A stretch of 64,000 nucleotides of DNA from Myxococcus stipitatus (GCF_021412625.1 NZ_JAKCFI010000010.1:124001-188000), one strand, 5' to 3'. Shown: positions 54,001 through 63,500, counted from the first letter of the stretch. Translations and numbers: made by a program. The notes: generated by a model from the sequence alone, not told the origin.

Positions 54001-54196
54001 CGCCCATGGCCGGGTTCTGGACGATGACGTTGAAGATGGGCGCGGACAGGTCCGGGAACACGTCGCGGCGCAACCCGTGGAGCGCCACCGCGCCGAACGC
54101 GGACAGCGCCAGGGCGAGCACCACGGTGAGGCCGGGCCTCGAGAAGGACGTGCGCAGGATGCGCCCGACGAGCGACGGCGTCGTCTCAGTGGCCAT
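51065..54196 (-). CDS. Heavy-metal efflux RND transporter, CusA/CzcA family
   Basis: A 1043-residue inner-membrane proton-driven pump. The HME-RND layout is complete: N-terminal helix with GLRRDVFPDLSAP, a helix-4 proton-relay motif in AVGLLVDAAIIVTENI, PLFAMTGIEGRMYQPL, and the second repeat helices (YLALDSVAEALVILATLPDAF; GLIGLFGIAVQNGLVLV). The helix-4 sequence is neither the classical Czc (DGAV) nor the standard Cus form, so metal specificity is left open; the copper setting favours Cu/Ag (inference). It is the third gene of a CBA operon and overlaps the fusion-protein gene by 11 bp. Confidence 0.92.
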   Translation of the reverse strand: MATETTPSLVGRILRTSFSRPGLTVVLALALSAFGAVALHGLRRDVFPDLSAPIFNVIVQNPAMGAEELETAVAMPMEVALAGLPDVRRIRSTSQLGVTQVTVEFEPDADYFRSRQYVAERVAQAQGELPPGTDAPLVSSLTGRLNEVFEFTLEAEPGSADLMALRDLAEFEVKNRLLAVPGVAGVERLGGYLRQFQVLLDPDQMVARGITLDEVEHALEGANLNTSGGFVVQGPMEWSVRAVGRAQTVEDLNGTVVALRDDTPVLLGDVADVREAPALRRGIAHRLKGEVVSCRVIKQFGADTQRVAEGVREALTELQQSLPKGVQLRVVYDQSELVDAALGGVSRAILLGALLVVLVLFALLGDWRAALIVTLTLPLSLALAGILLKVAGIGINTMTLGGLAIAVGLLVDAAIIVTENIIHDLREGKGRRSVRDEALSASMEVGRPIAFATLIVVSVFIPLFAMTGIEGRMYQPLAAAVVACLAASLALALTLVPVASALLLKAPRPDQPEDVWLIRKVKGVYAPVLDACMRRSGLVRLVALAITVPALGLAFAVGSDFMPRLDEGAFLLQTVLPPEASLEEVDRLNHLVEDVLLGFPEVDDVVRRTGRAERTEDPMPHTVSDVLVVLKKDRGRSLERLETDMREAVAKVPGVTALFTTPLGMRIDEGLGGSPADISVRIFGPELETLAGLGEKARDIISKVDGVEDLRVEKLSGLPQLRITVNRAAVARVGLTPGDVIRAVRVGLVGEESSQVWKGQRRHDLVVRLADHRRGDLQALRNLLVDGHDGSRIPLSQLADIEETFGAGSVRREAGSRRLAVEASVSGRDLGSTAEEIRERLSTELKLPTGYFVDVGGRVESQERAAQSLAMAIAVAILAVFILLYLALDSVAEALVILATLPDAFVGGILALLIAGETWNVSSLVGLIGLFGIAVQNGLVLVSQTKDLLARGHSFDDAVREASLGRVRPKLMTAATAILGLLPLLVLPLHGTEIERPLAVVMVGGLVTSTIFTLLVLPTFYAFVHGLRERLGRRVMPGGAPTP

Positions 54197-55370
54197 GGTC
54201 GTCCCCTCCGCCCGCGGACTTCTCCACCTCGGCCTTGAGGAGGAAGGCGCCGTCCACCACCACGCTCTCTCCGACCTTCAGCCCGGAGAGCACCTCCACG
54301 TGGTCGCCGAGCGTGCGGCCCCGGCCCACCTCCCTGCGTTCGAACGAGCCGCGCTCGCCCGTGGGCAGGAAGGCCACCCAGCCGTTCTCCAGGCGCTGGA
54401 GCGCGGCGGCGGGGACGGTGGTGATGGTGCCATCGGGTCCCCCCAGGGGGATGGACGCGGTGGCGGACATGCCCGGCTTGAGCAGGCCGTCGCGGTTGTC
54501 GAGCACCAGCCGCACGGAGATGGTGCGCGAGGCCGCGTCCACGCGCTGGCCCACGTGGCCCACGCGCGCGGAGAACTCCCTCCCGGGGAACGCGGCGAAG
54601 CTGACGCGCGCCTCGGCGTCCGGTTGGATGCGCACGGCGTCGCGCTCGAAGGCGTGGACGATGAGCCACAGCGAGCCCAGGTCGCCCACGCGGAACAGGG
54701 GCTTGCCGGGGTCGGCCATCTGCCCCATGCGCGCGTCGCGCTCGATGATGGTGCCCTGGATGGGGGCGCGCAGGACGAAGCCCGCGCCCCCGCGCGCGGC
54801 GTCCTCGCTGGCGCCCAACGCGGCCAGCTCCGCGCGGGCGCCCGCCAGCTCCGCCTCGGCGGCGGCGGCGTCCACCTCCGCGGCCTGCACGTCCTTCTGC
54901 GCGACGATGCGCTCGGCGGCCAGGGCGCGCTTGCGCTCGACCCCCTGTCGCGCGGCGGTGGCGCGGGCGAGCGCGGACTGGAGCGCCGCGCGGGCCTTGC
55001 CCAGCTCCGGGCTGTGCAGCTCGACCAGCTTCTCGCCCTCCTTCACGTGCTGGCCGGTGGTGACGTGGACGGCGCCCACCCGCGCGGGGATGGGCGCGGC
55101 GACCTCCGCGTAGGCGTCCTCGCTGAAGGTCAGCTCGCCCAGCGCGGTGACGCTGTCGCCGCCCGGTCGCGCGGACGCGGGCGCGGTGGTGACGCGCAGG
55201 TCGCGCAGCATCTCGGGCGCGATGTGGACATGGGAGGCGTCATGGCCCTCGTCGTGGCCCTTCTGTTCGGCGGCCTCGTCGTGGTCGTGCGCGTCCGCGT
55301 GTTCGGGCGTGTCGCGCTTGCAGGCGGTCGCGAGGAGGAGGGTGGCGAGGAGGAAGGGGATGGTTCTCAT
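54186..55370 (-). CDS. RND periplasmic adaptor lipoprotein, CusB/CzcB family
   Basis: A 394-residue membrane-fusion protein; the signal ends LLLATAC (Cys17). The first 35 mature residues are His/Asp/Glu-rich (HADAHDHDEAAEQ, HDEGHDASHVH), a likely metal-binding segment. The barrel-sandwich and hairpin domains follow: IPARVGAVHVTTGQHVKEG, LHSPELGKARAALQSALARA, FVLRAPIQGTIIERD, and the C-terminal LLKPGMSATASIP. It links pump to outer-membrane channel and may hand over metal. It overlaps both neighbouring genes. Confidence 0.92.
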   Translation of the reverse strand: MRTIPFLLATLLLATACKRDTPEHADAHDHDEAAEQKGHDEGHDASHVHIAPEMLRDLRVTTAPASARPGGDSVTALGELTFSEDAYAEVAAPIPARVGAVHVTTGQHVKEGEKLVELHSPELGKARAALQSALARATAARQGVERKRALAAERIVAQKDVQAAEVDAAAAEAELAGARAELAALGASEDAARGGAGFVLRAPIQGTIIERDARMGQMADPGKPLFRVGDLGSLWLIVHAFERDAVRIQPDAEARVSFAAFPGREFSARVGHVGQRVDAASRTISVRLVLDNRDGLLKPGMSATASIPLGGPDGTITTVPAAALQRLENGWVAFLPTGERGSFERREVGRGRTLGDHVEVLSGLKVGESVVVDGAFLLKAEVEKSAGGGDDHGH

Positions 55371-56590
55371 GGAAGGACTCCCAGCTCGACGGCGAGCCGC
55401 ACCCGGGCGAGCGCGGCCTCGAGGTGACTGTCGAGCAGCGCCACGCGCGTCTCGAGGGTTTCACGGCGGACGAGGAGCAACCCCGCGAGGTCCATCTCCC
55501 CGGCTTCATAGGATTTGCGCGCGAGCGATTCGTTCTCGTCCAGCAAGGGCAGGGCGTCGCGCTCCAGCACCTCCAATGCCTCGTGGCGCTGTCGGTCCCG
55601 GGTGGTGGCTGCCTGGACCTGGAGGTCCCTCGTGCGGCGCGCGGCCTCCAGCGCGGTGCGCAGGCGGTTGACTCGCGCCGCGCCCGTCACCCGCGCCTCC
55701 TGTCCTCGGGAGAACAGGGGGAGGGGGAGGCTGAGCGTGCCCACGAGGGCGGACTCGTCCACCTCCTGTTCCAGGCGGATGCCCACGCTCAGGTCGGGCA
55801 GCCGCTCGCTCCGGCCCAGGCGCAGCTCCGCCTCGGCCTGGGCCAGCTCGGCCTCCAGCGCGACGATGTCCGCGCGGGGCTCGGTGGTGGCGGACACGGG
55901 CAGGGCCGCCAGCGCCTTCAGCTCGCCGCGCACCGCGAGCGGCTCCCCGGTGGGGACGCCGAGCCGCGCGCGCAGTTCGTCCAGCAGCGCGGCCTCCTCG
56001 CCCCGGGCGGCGGCGACGGTCGCCTGGGCGCGCGCCAGCGCCACGCGCGCGACGTTGACGTCCACCACGGGCACGTCACCGGCGTCGAAGCGCCGCTGCG
56101 TGGCGTGGGTCAGGTCGCGCGCGGCCTCCTCGGTCCGCGACATCAGCCGCGTCAGCTCCTGGGCGTACAGGGCGCGCAGGAAGGCCTCGCCCACCTCGCC
56201 CAGCACCTGGCGCTCCGTGTCGCGCTGGTCGGCGGTCTGCCGCGCCAGGCCCGCGCGCGCGGCCTCCCGGCGAGCGCCTTGTCTGCCGCCCAGCTCGAAG
56301 GGTTGGACGAGCCCCACCGCGTATTGGACGCCCCGCCGCGCGCCGTTCTCGACGGAGCGGGGGCCCACCTCGGCGCTCAGCGTGGGGTTCTCGCGCAGCG
56401 GCGGGGCGGCGCCGGCGACGGCGCCCTCGGCCTCGGCGACGCGGCCCGCGGCGTCCAGCAGCGCGGGGGCGCGCTGGCGGGCCAGGGCCAGGGCTTCATG
56501 GAATGACAATCCGGATTCGGCCATGCCGACGCATGGCCAGACGAGTGCGGTGGCGAGCCCGAGGGCCGCCATCGCGGAAGGGTTGAACAC
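55367..56590 (-). CDS. Outer-membrane efflux protein, CzcC/TolC family
   Basis: A 407-residue TolC-like channel subunit. Signal peptide about residues 1-25 ending GMAES. Helical hairpin repeats are seen in EALALARQRAPALLDAAGRV, TQRRFDAGDVPVVDVNVARV, and LARKSYEAGEMDLAGLLLVRRE. The start is GTG at 56590; an ATG at 56572 (MAALGLATAL) also begins the signal peptide well and cannot be excluded. It is coupled to the adaptor gene by ATGA. Together with the two downstream genes it forms a complete tripartite metal-efflux system. Confidence 0.88.
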   Translation of the reverse strand: MFNPSAMAALGLATALVWPCVGMAESGLSFHEALALARQRAPALLDAAGRVAEAEGAVAGAAPPLRENPTLSAEVGPRSVENGARRGVQYAVGLVQPFELGGRQGARREAARAGLARQTADQRDTERQVLGEVGEAFLRALYAQELTRLMSRTEEAARDLTHATQRRFDAGDVPVVDVNVARVALARAQATVAAARGEEAALLDELRARLGVPTGEPLAVRGELKALAALPVSATTEPRADIVALEAELAQAEAELRLGRSERLPDLSVGIRLEQEVDESALVGTLSLPLPLFSRGQEARVTGAARVNRLRTALEAARRTRDLQVQAATTRDRQRHEALEVLERDALPLLDENESLARKSYEAGEMDLAGLLLVRRETLETRVALLDSHLEAALARVRLAVELGVLP

Positions 56591-56699
56591 GGGAGATGAC
56601 CTCGCGAAAGGGACGCGAGCGTCGAACCGGGGCCTGTCCGGGCCGTACGCGCGGACACACCCCGCCTGGACTGACCTCGCGCGGGAAAGGGACCTGGGC

Positions 56700-57017
56700 C
56701 TACGCGAGGGGAGCTATGGGGACGTGCAGGATGTCGCCCACGTCGACGGTGGGGGGCGTGTCCTCGTCGTGCGTGACGGGCTCCCGACGGAGCAGGTCCG
56801 CCAGGAGCAGGGGCGCGGCGGCGGGCGTGGCGACGGTGCGCACGTGACTGCAGCAGGTGCAGTCCGCGCAGTCCGGGGCGCACTGGCCCCGCTCGTCGTC
56901 ATCCGGGCACTGCTGCGTGCACACGGCGTCCGTCGCGTCGGCGATGACCGTGAACAGGCCACCTCCCGTCGGGGCGAACAGCAACAGGCTGAGGCACAGC
57001 CAGATGCGCAGCAGCAC
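56700..57017 (-). CDS. Small exported Cys-cluster protein heading the RND metal-efflux operon
   Basis: A 105-residue protein from a GTG at 57017. An N-terminal hydrophobic signal (LLRIWLCLSLLLFAP) is followed by VCTQQCPDDDERGQC and CADCTCCSHV: eight Cys and one His in about 30 residues, a probable metal site. The remainder is Pro/Ala/Thr-rich. Comparable unnamed genes sit before czcCBA-type operons in other proteobacteria. It lies 109 bp before the channel gene on the same strand. The GTG was chosen because it starts the signal directly; the frame extends upstream through Arg-rich, implausible residues to 57068. A periplasmic metal chaperone is a reasonable guess, not shown. Confidence 0.65.
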   Translation of the reverse strand: MLLRIWLCLSLLLFAPTGGGLFTVIADATDAVCTQQCPDDDERGQCAPDCADCTCCSHVRTVATPAAAPLLLADLLRREPVTHDEDTPPTVDVGDILHVPIAPLA

Positions 57018-57119
57018 GGGAGGCCTTCTAGCACGTCGCCGGGCGGGGTGCACCCGGATGCCCGCCATCCGTGAAGTACCAGCGGCCGGACTGCCCGGAT
57101 GGCTGACGCGCGGACGACA

Positions 57120-58085
57120 TCATGCCGCGCCGCGCGAAGCGGCGGGCCGTGGCTGGATGAGCTCGGTGGAGAAGTAGCGCTCCATGCGGTCGGGGAACAC
57201 CGTCACCACCTGGGCGTTGGGGCCCAGCCGCTTCGCCGCCTCCAGGGCCGCGACATAGTTGAGGCCCGACGACGGCCCCACCGGGAAGCCCCGGCGGATG
57301 AGCGCGCGCGCGGTGCTCATGGCCAGGTCGTCGGACACGTCCAGCTCCACGCGGCCCGGCATGTCCGCCTCGCGGTAGAGCCGCGACATGCCGTCCACCA
57401 CGCCCGGCACGCGCGGGCTGAAGCTGCAGCATTCGATGTCGCAGCCCAGGCCGGCGATGGGCCGCGCGATGAAGGCCGTCACCGGACAGCCCGCCTCCGC
57501 GAACGCCTGGTACAGCCCCACCACGGTGCCGCCGGTGCCCACGCCGCTCACCACGCCGTGCACCAGCCCGCCCGGAATCTGCGAGAGGATCTCCTGCCCC
57601 GTCCACACGCGGTGCGCCTCGGCGTTGTCCGGGTTCTCGAACTGGCGCGGCGCGAACGCCTTGCGCTCGCGCGCCAGCTCCTCCGCCTTCTGGATGGCGC
57701 CGCGCACGCCCTCGGCGCGAGGCACGAGCACGACGTCGCCGCCGTAGGCCCGGATGGTGAGCACGCGCTCGTCCGTGACGCCCTCCGGCATCACCGCCGT
57801 GAAGCGCACGCCCATCTGCGCGCTGGCCAGCGCCAGGGCGATGCTCGTCGACCCGCTCGACGCCTCCACCACCTCGCCGCCCGGCACCAGCTCGCCCAGC
57901 CGCCAGGCCTTCTCCAGCATGTACCGCGCGATGCGGTCCTTGGTGGAGCCGCTGGGGTTGAGGAACTCCAGCTTGCACCAGATGGTGGGGCCCTCCGGGT
58001 CCAGCCGGACGGGCACGAGGGGAGTGGGGGCGATGGCCTGGAGGAAGCGGCCATCCGCGGGCAGCGGACGACAGGGAGGACGCAT
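57120..58085 (-). CDS. Cysteine synthase/cystathionine beta-synthase-family PLP enzyme
   Basis: A 321-residue fold-type II PLP enzyme. NPSGSTKDRIARYML carries the PLP lysine, ASSGSTSIALALAS the substrate loop, and VSGVGTGGTVVGLYQAF the phosphate loop. SGSTS replaces the SGNTG form seen in the CysK at 30135, so it is a separate subfamily and may use another substrate (for example O-phosphoserine or a cystathionine synthase reaction). A CysCys pair in DIECCSFSPR is unusual. It is monocistronic, with a small hairpin (CTCCCGG-T-CCGGGAG, 58107-58121) in its leader, and is divergent from the hybrid kinase. Confidence 0.82.
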   Translation of the reverse strand: MRPPCRPLPADGRFLQAIAPTPLVPVRLDPEGPTIWCKLEFLNPSGSTKDRIARYMLEKAWRLGELVPGGEVVEASSGSTSIALALASAQMGVRFTAVMPEGVTDERVLTIRAYGGDVVLVPRAEGVRGAIQKAEELARERKAFAPRQFENPDNAEAHRVWTGQEILSQIPGGLVHGVVSGVGTGGTVVGLYQAFAEAGCPVTAFIARPIAGLGCDIECCSFSPRVPGVVDGMSRLYREADMPGRVELDVSDDLAMSTARALIRRGFPVGPSSGLNYVAALEAAKRLGPNAQVVTVFPDRMERYFSTELIQPRPAASRGAA

Positions 58086-58245
58086 GGGGCTTCCCTATCG
58101 CGAAACCTCCCGGTCCGGGAGCGCGGAGACGCGCGTCCGTCGTCGGTTCCACTGCCCGTCCGCCTGCTCGGTGAGGGAGCGCGTGTCAGTGGATGAAGGT
58201 GGCGCGGCGCGTGACACACGGGTACGAAGCCTGTCCGGCCCCGTC

Positions 58246-59709
58246 ATGAGTTCTTCGTCCCCGGTCATCCTCAACGTCAACGATGATGTCGCCAGTCGCT
58301 ATCTGACGTCCCGCGTGCTGCGGCTGGCGGGCTTCCACGTCGTGGAGGCCGGCTCCGGGCGGGAGGCGCTGGACCTGGCGGACGAGCAGACGGACCTGGT
58401 CATCCTCGACGTGCGGTTGCCGGACCTCAGCGGACTGGAGGTCTGTCGGCTGCTGAAGACCGCGCCGCGCACGCGCGGCATCCTCGTGCTGCACCTGTCC
58501 GCGCAGGCCGTGGGACCGGGCGACCGGGCCATGGGGTTGGAGTACGGCGCGGATGGCTACCTGGTGGCTCCGGCGGACCCGGAGGAGCTGGTGGCGCAGG
58601 TGCACGCGCTGTTGCGGCTGCGGCGCGCCGAGCGCGAGGTCCGCACGCTGTCCCAGGAAGTGGAGCGGCAGCGCCGGCTGCTGGAGCTGGCCATGTCGTC
58701 CGCCGAGGACCCCATCGCGCTCTACGACGCGACCGGGCGGCTGTTGTTCGCCAACCACGCGGCCCGCGCGGCGCGGGGCGCGGGGCGCCTGCACGAGGCG
58801 GGCATGACGCTGGCGGAGCGCGAGGCGCTGGACCCCGCGCTGTCGACCTACGCGCGCGCCGTGGAGCTGGCGCTGGGCACCGGGCAGGCGCAGCGCGGCT
58901 CGGTGGTGATGCCCTCCGAGCAGGGGCCCCGGCACTACGACTACACGTTGTCGCCCGCGCTGGAGCCCGACGGCCGGGTGGCGGCGCTGATGGCCTGGTC
59001 GCGCGACGTCACCGAGGAGCGCAGCGGGGAGGAGTTCCGCGAGCAGTTCATCGGCATGCTCGGGCACGACCTGCGCAACCCCCTCAACGCGCTCTCCATG
59101 TCCGCGCAGCAGCTCAAGCGCAAGGGCGGGCTGGACGAGCGCCAGACGGCGCTCACCTCTCGTATCCTCACCAGCGCCGAGCGCATGGACCGGATGATTC
59201 GCCAGCTGCTGGACTTCGCCCGCGCGCGGCTGGGCGGGGGCGTGCCGGTGGTGCGCGAGGCGTGCGACGTGTTCGACGTGGCGCGACGCGCCGTGGAGGA
59301 GATGCGTGCGAGCCACCCCGGGCGCGTGGTGATGGTGGAGGTGCTCGGCGACGGCCGCGGCGCGTGGGACATGGACCGGCTGGAGCAGGTGTTCAGCAAC
59401 CTGCTGGTGAACGCGCTCAAGTACAGCCCGGCGGACTCGGCGGTCCGGCTGTGGGGCGAGGGGACGGAGCGCGAGGTGGTGTTGCACATCCACAACGCGG
59501 GCCCGCCGATTCCGGCCGAGGAGCTGCCGCACGTGTTCTCCGCGTGGCGCCGGGGCTCGCGCGCGGTGCAGACCGAGGTGGGGCCTCCCTCCGGCCTGGG
59601 GCTGGGGCTCTACATCACCCGACAGATTCTCCTCGCCCATGGTGGCGAGGTCTCCGCTGACTCGTCGGCGAAGCGCGGGACGACCTTCACGTTGCGCCTG
59701 CCGAGATGA
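58246..59709 (+). CDS. Hybrid receiver-PAS-histidine kinase
   Basis: A 487-residue cytoplasmic signalling protein. An N-terminal receiver domain (about 6-125) has phospho-acceptor Asp in LVILDVRLPDLSG; a short coiled coil and a PAS-like domain (about 150-260, DPIALYDATGRLLFANHAA) follow, then HisKA with GMLGHDLRNPLNAL and an HATPase domain (NLLVNALKYS, GLGLGLYITRQIL). The Lys of the receiver is replaced (VAPADP where KP is usual), so the receiver may be degenerate. The ATG at 58246 starts MSSSSPVILNVND; no good ribosome binding site is seen. It has no partner regulator nearby, as is common for myxobacterial orphan kinases. Confidence 0.9.
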   Translation: MSSSSPVILNVNDDVASRYLTSRVLRLAGFHVVEAGSGREALDLADEQTDLVILDVRLPDLSGLEVCRLLKTAPRTRGILVLHLSAQAVGPGDRAMGLEYGADGYLVAPADPEELVAQVHALLRLRRAEREVRTLSQEVERQRRLLELAMSSAEDPIALYDATGRLLFANHAARAARGAGRLHEAGMTLAEREALDPALSTYARAVELALGTGQAQRGSVVMPSEQGPRHYDYTLSPALEPDGRVAALMAWSRDVTEERSGEEFREQFIGMLGHDLRNPLNALSMSAQQLKRKGGLDERQTALTSRILTSAERMDRMIRQLLDFARARLGGGVPVVREACDVFDVARRAVEEMRASHPGRVVMVEVLGDGRGAWDMDRLEQVFSNLLVNALKYSPADSAVRLWGEGTEREVVLHIHNAGPPIPAEELPHVFSAWRRGSRAVQTEVGPPSGLGLGLYITRQILLAHGGEVSADSSAKRGTTFTLRLPR

Positions 59710-59775
59710 TGACTGGCTGACGGTGGCACCGTTCTCCGGGTCGCCATTCCGGGGGGCCGTTGCCACCTACTGGTC

Positions 59776-60372
59776 ATGTCCCCGGAGAAGCTCATCTTCG
59801 CGCAGTCGGTGGAAGCGCTCTTCGTGCGCGCCCTGGGCCCGTACCTCACGCGGGAGGGGCGCCAACGACTCAAGGCGGTGGGGCTGGACTTGTCCGAGCC
59901 GCTGCGGCCGGCGTACTCGCTGGAGCAGTGGCGGTCGTTCCTCCGGGTGGCGGTGAGGGACGTGTTCCCCGCGCTGCCGCCGAAGGAGGCCTGGCTCGCG
60001 CTGGGGGCGCGCTATCTCCAGGGGTTCCGGCAGACGGCGGTGGGGCGCGCCAGCCTGGCGCTCGTCACGCGCATGGACCCTCGCCGCACGCTGGAGCGGG
60101 TGCCCTACAACGTGAAGGCCGGCAACAACTTCAACGAGCTGCGCGTGGAGGAGGCCGCCGAGGGCGCCGCCACGCTGTGGATGAAGGACGTACTGGCGGA
60201 TGACCCGTACTTCGCCGCGGGCTTCCTCGCGGAGACGATGCGCTCGGCGGGCGCGGGGACGGTGGACATCCAGCCGGTGGCCTTCGACGGCACGGCGGCG
60301 ACGTTCCGCCTCACCTGGTCGCGCGCGGCGACGACGCCCGTGGGCGAGGTGGCGCCAGCGCACGGCGGCTGA
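59776..60372 (+). CDS. DUF2378 (TIGR02265) family protein
   Basis: A 198-residue protein of a family expanded in Myxococcaceae. Recognisable segments are FAQSVEALFVRALG, the middle LGARYLQGFRQTAVGR, RTLERVPYNVKAGNNF and the end TVDIQPVAFDGTAATFRLTW. No catalytic motif, signal peptide or membrane helix. The biochemical role is unknown. It lies 66 bp after the hybrid kinase on the same strand; co-transcription is possible. Confidence 0.85.
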   Translation: MSPEKLIFAQSVEALFVRALGPYLTREGRQRLKAVGLDLSEPLRPAYSLEQWRSFLRVAVRDVFPALPPKEAWLALGARYLQGFRQTAVGRASLALVTRMDPRRTLERVPYNVKAGNNFNELRVEEAAEGAATLWMKDVLADDPYFAAGFLAETMRSAGAGTVDIQPVAFDGTAATFRLTWSRAATTPVGEVAPAHGG

Positions 60373-60395
60373 GCCCCGTCCCTGGGTGTGTGCTC

Positions 60396-60415
60396 AGGGG
60401 CCTGGCAGGCCCCCT
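60396..60415. terminator. Short GC hairpin after the DUF2378 gene
   Basis: AGGGGCC (60396-60402) pairs with GGCCCCCT (60408-60415) around TGGCA. It begins 24 bp after the stop. No U-tract. The remaining gap to the helicase gene (60416-60509) has TTGACG at about 60463 but no convincing -10. Confidence 0.4.
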
Positions 60416-60509
60416 GCTGGAGGTGCGCATGCCACCGCTCCGGGTTCTCCCGGGCGTGCGTTGACGTCCGCCTGTACCTGTGTTCAGGCTGGGTGCCCGA
60501 GAGGTGCCC

Positions 60510-63500
60510 ATGGCTCCGCAGATCAGCCTCGACTTCGCCGCCGAGCAGGCGGCCCACCCGGCCCTGGCGAGCTTCCATCCGGTGGTGCGCCGCTGGTTCG
60601 CGGAGCGCCTGGGCGAGCCGACGCGTCCCCAAATCGAGGGCTGGCCCATCATCCAGGCCGGGCACGACGTGCTCATCGCCGCGCCCACGGGCAGCGGCAA
60701 GACGCTCACCGCGTTCCTCGCCGCCCTGGATTCGCTGTTCCGGCTGGCGCTGGAGGGGACGCTGGAGGACCGCACGCAGGTGCTCTACGTCTCGCCCTTG
60801 AAGGCGCTGGGCAACGACGTGCAGAAGAACCTGCTCCAGCCCCTGGAGGAGCTGCTGTCGCGGGCCCGGGCGGAGGGGTACACGCCCGGAGAGCTGCGCG
60901 TGCAGGTGCGCAGCGGCGACACGCCCGCATCGGAGCGCGCGCAGATGGTGCGCCGCCCGCCGCACATCCTCATCACCACGCCGGAGTCCCTCTACCTCTA
61001 CCTCACCGCCGAGCGCGCCCGCGCCACCCTGCGCGGCGTGCGCACCGTCATCGTCGACGAAATCCACGCGCTGGCCCGCGACAAACGCGGCAGCCACTTC
61101 ACGCTCTCCATGGAGCGCCTCAAGGCGCTCACGGAGACGCGCCCGCAGCTCATCGGCCTGTCCGCGACGCAGAAGCCGCTGGACGCCATCGCGGGCTTCC
61201 TCACGGGGGCCTCCCACCGGGAGTGCCGCCGCGTGGAGGTGGGCCACCTGCGCCCGTGGGATTTGACGCTGGAGATTCCGGACGCGGAGCTGTCCTCGCT
61301 GGCCAGCCACGAGATGTGGGGGCAGGTCTATGACCGGCTGGTGGAGCTGACGGGCCAGCACCGCACCACGCTCATCTTCGTCAACACGCGCAAGATGGCA
61401 GAGCGCGTGGCGCATGACCTGGGCGAGCGGCTGGGAGAGGGGCTGGTCGCGGCGCACCACGGCAGCATGTCCCGGGAGATCCGCCTCGCCGCCGAGGAGA
61501 AGCTCAAGGCGGGCCAGCTGCGGGCCATGGTGGCCACCGCGTCGCTGGAGCTCGGCATCGACGTGGGCAACGTGGACCTCGTCGTGCAGCTGGGCACCAC
61601 GAAGGCCATCGCCGTGCTGCTCCAGCGCGTGGGCCGCGCGGGTCACCACAAGTCGGCCATCTCCAAGGGCATCCTCTTCGCGATGACGCGCGACGAGCTG
61701 GTGGAGTGCGCCGCGCTCCTCAACGCCGTGCGCGAGGGGGACCTCGACGCCGTGCGCATCCCGCTCAAGCCGCTCGACGTGCTGGCGCAGCAGATCGTCG
61801 CCGCCTGCGCGTGCGAGGAGTGGGACGAGCGCGCCCTGTTCAGCCTCTTCCAGCGCGCGTGGCCCTACCGCGACCTCACCTGGGAGGAGTACCAGGGCGT
61901 GCTGGAGGTCCTCTCGGAGGGCATCGCCGACCGGCGCGGCCGCGCGGGCATCCACCTGCACCGCGACCGGGTGAACCAGCGGCTCAAGGGGCGCCGGGGC
62001 ATCCGCATCACCGCGCTCACCAACGGCGGCGCCATCCCCGACACCTTCACCTTCAACGTGATGGCGGAGCCCGAGGGGAAGGTGGTGGGCACGCTGGACG
62101 AGGACTTCGCGGTGGAGTCCTCGCCCGGGGACGTCTTCCTGCTGGGCAGCACCGCGTGGCGCATCCAGCGGGTGATGGGCAGCACGGTGATGGTGGAGGA
62201 CGCGCGCGGCGCGGCGCCCAACGTGCCCTTCTGGCGCGGCGAGGCCCCGGGCCGCACCGACGAGCTGTCCGCCCAGGTGAGCCGCTTGCGCGAGGAGCTG
62301 CTCGCGCGGGACGACGCGGCGGACTTCCTGGAGAAGCAGCTGCGCATGTCGCCGCCCGCGGTGGACGCGCTGCTGGGCTATCTGCGGCTGGGCCGGAAGA
62401 TGCTGGACGCGGTGCCCAGCCAGACGGTGGTCGTGGCCGAGCGCTTCTTCGACGAGTCCGGCGGCATGCAGCTCATCATCCACGCGCCCTTCGGTAGCCG
62501 CATCAACCGGGCGTGGGGCATGGCGCTGCGCAAGCGCTTCTGCCGCTCGTTCGACTTCGAGCTCCAGGCGGCCGCCACGGAGGACGGCATCCTCCTGTCG
62601 CTGGGCGAGCAGCACTCCTTCCCGCTGGCGGACATCTTCGACTTCCTGCACTCCGAGCACGTGGAGGAGGTGCTGGTGCAGGCGGTGCTCCAGTCCCCGC
62701 TGTTCGGCACGCGGTTCCGGTGGGTGGCCACGCGGTCGCTGGCGCTCAACCGGATGATGGGGGGCAAGCGCGTGGCGCCCAACCTCCAGCGCGCGCGCAG
62801 CGAGGACCTGCTGGCCGCCGTCTTCCCCGCGCAGGTGGGCTGCCAGGACAACCACGGGGGCGGGGACATCGAGCTGCCGGACCATCCGCTGGTGAAGCAG
62901 ACGATGGACGACTGTCTGCACGAGGCGATGGACATCGAGGGGCTGCGCGAGGTGCTGCGCCGCATGCGCGACGGGCGCATCCGCCTGGAGGCCCGCGACG
63001 TGCCGGAGCCCAGCGTCTTCGCGCACGCGATGATCCACAGCCAGCCCTACACCTTCCTCGACGACGCGCCGGCCGAGGAGCGTCGCGTGCGCAACGTGGC
63101 CCTGCGCCGGGCCATGCCGGCCGAGGACGTGGCGGCCTTCGGCGCGCTGGATGCCTCCGCCATCGCGACGGTGGTGGAGGACGCCGCGCCCCCCATGCGC
63201 GACGAGGACGAGCTGCACGACCTGCTGTTGCAGTGGGTGCTCGTGCGCGACTCGGAGTTCCCCCGGGGCATGGAGACGCCGCTGTTCGCGCAGGGGCGGG
63301 TGGCGTGGCTGACGCTGCCCACGGGCCGCTTCCTCGTGGCGGCGGAGCGGGGCAGCGCGCTGCGCGTGTTGTTCCCCGGCGTGGAGACGCAGCCGCCGCT
63401 GCCGGTGCTGGCGCATGACCGGCCGGTGGAGCGCGAGGCGGCGGTGCTCCAGGTGGTGCGCGGGCGGATGGAGATGCTGGGCCCCACGACTATCGCGGAG

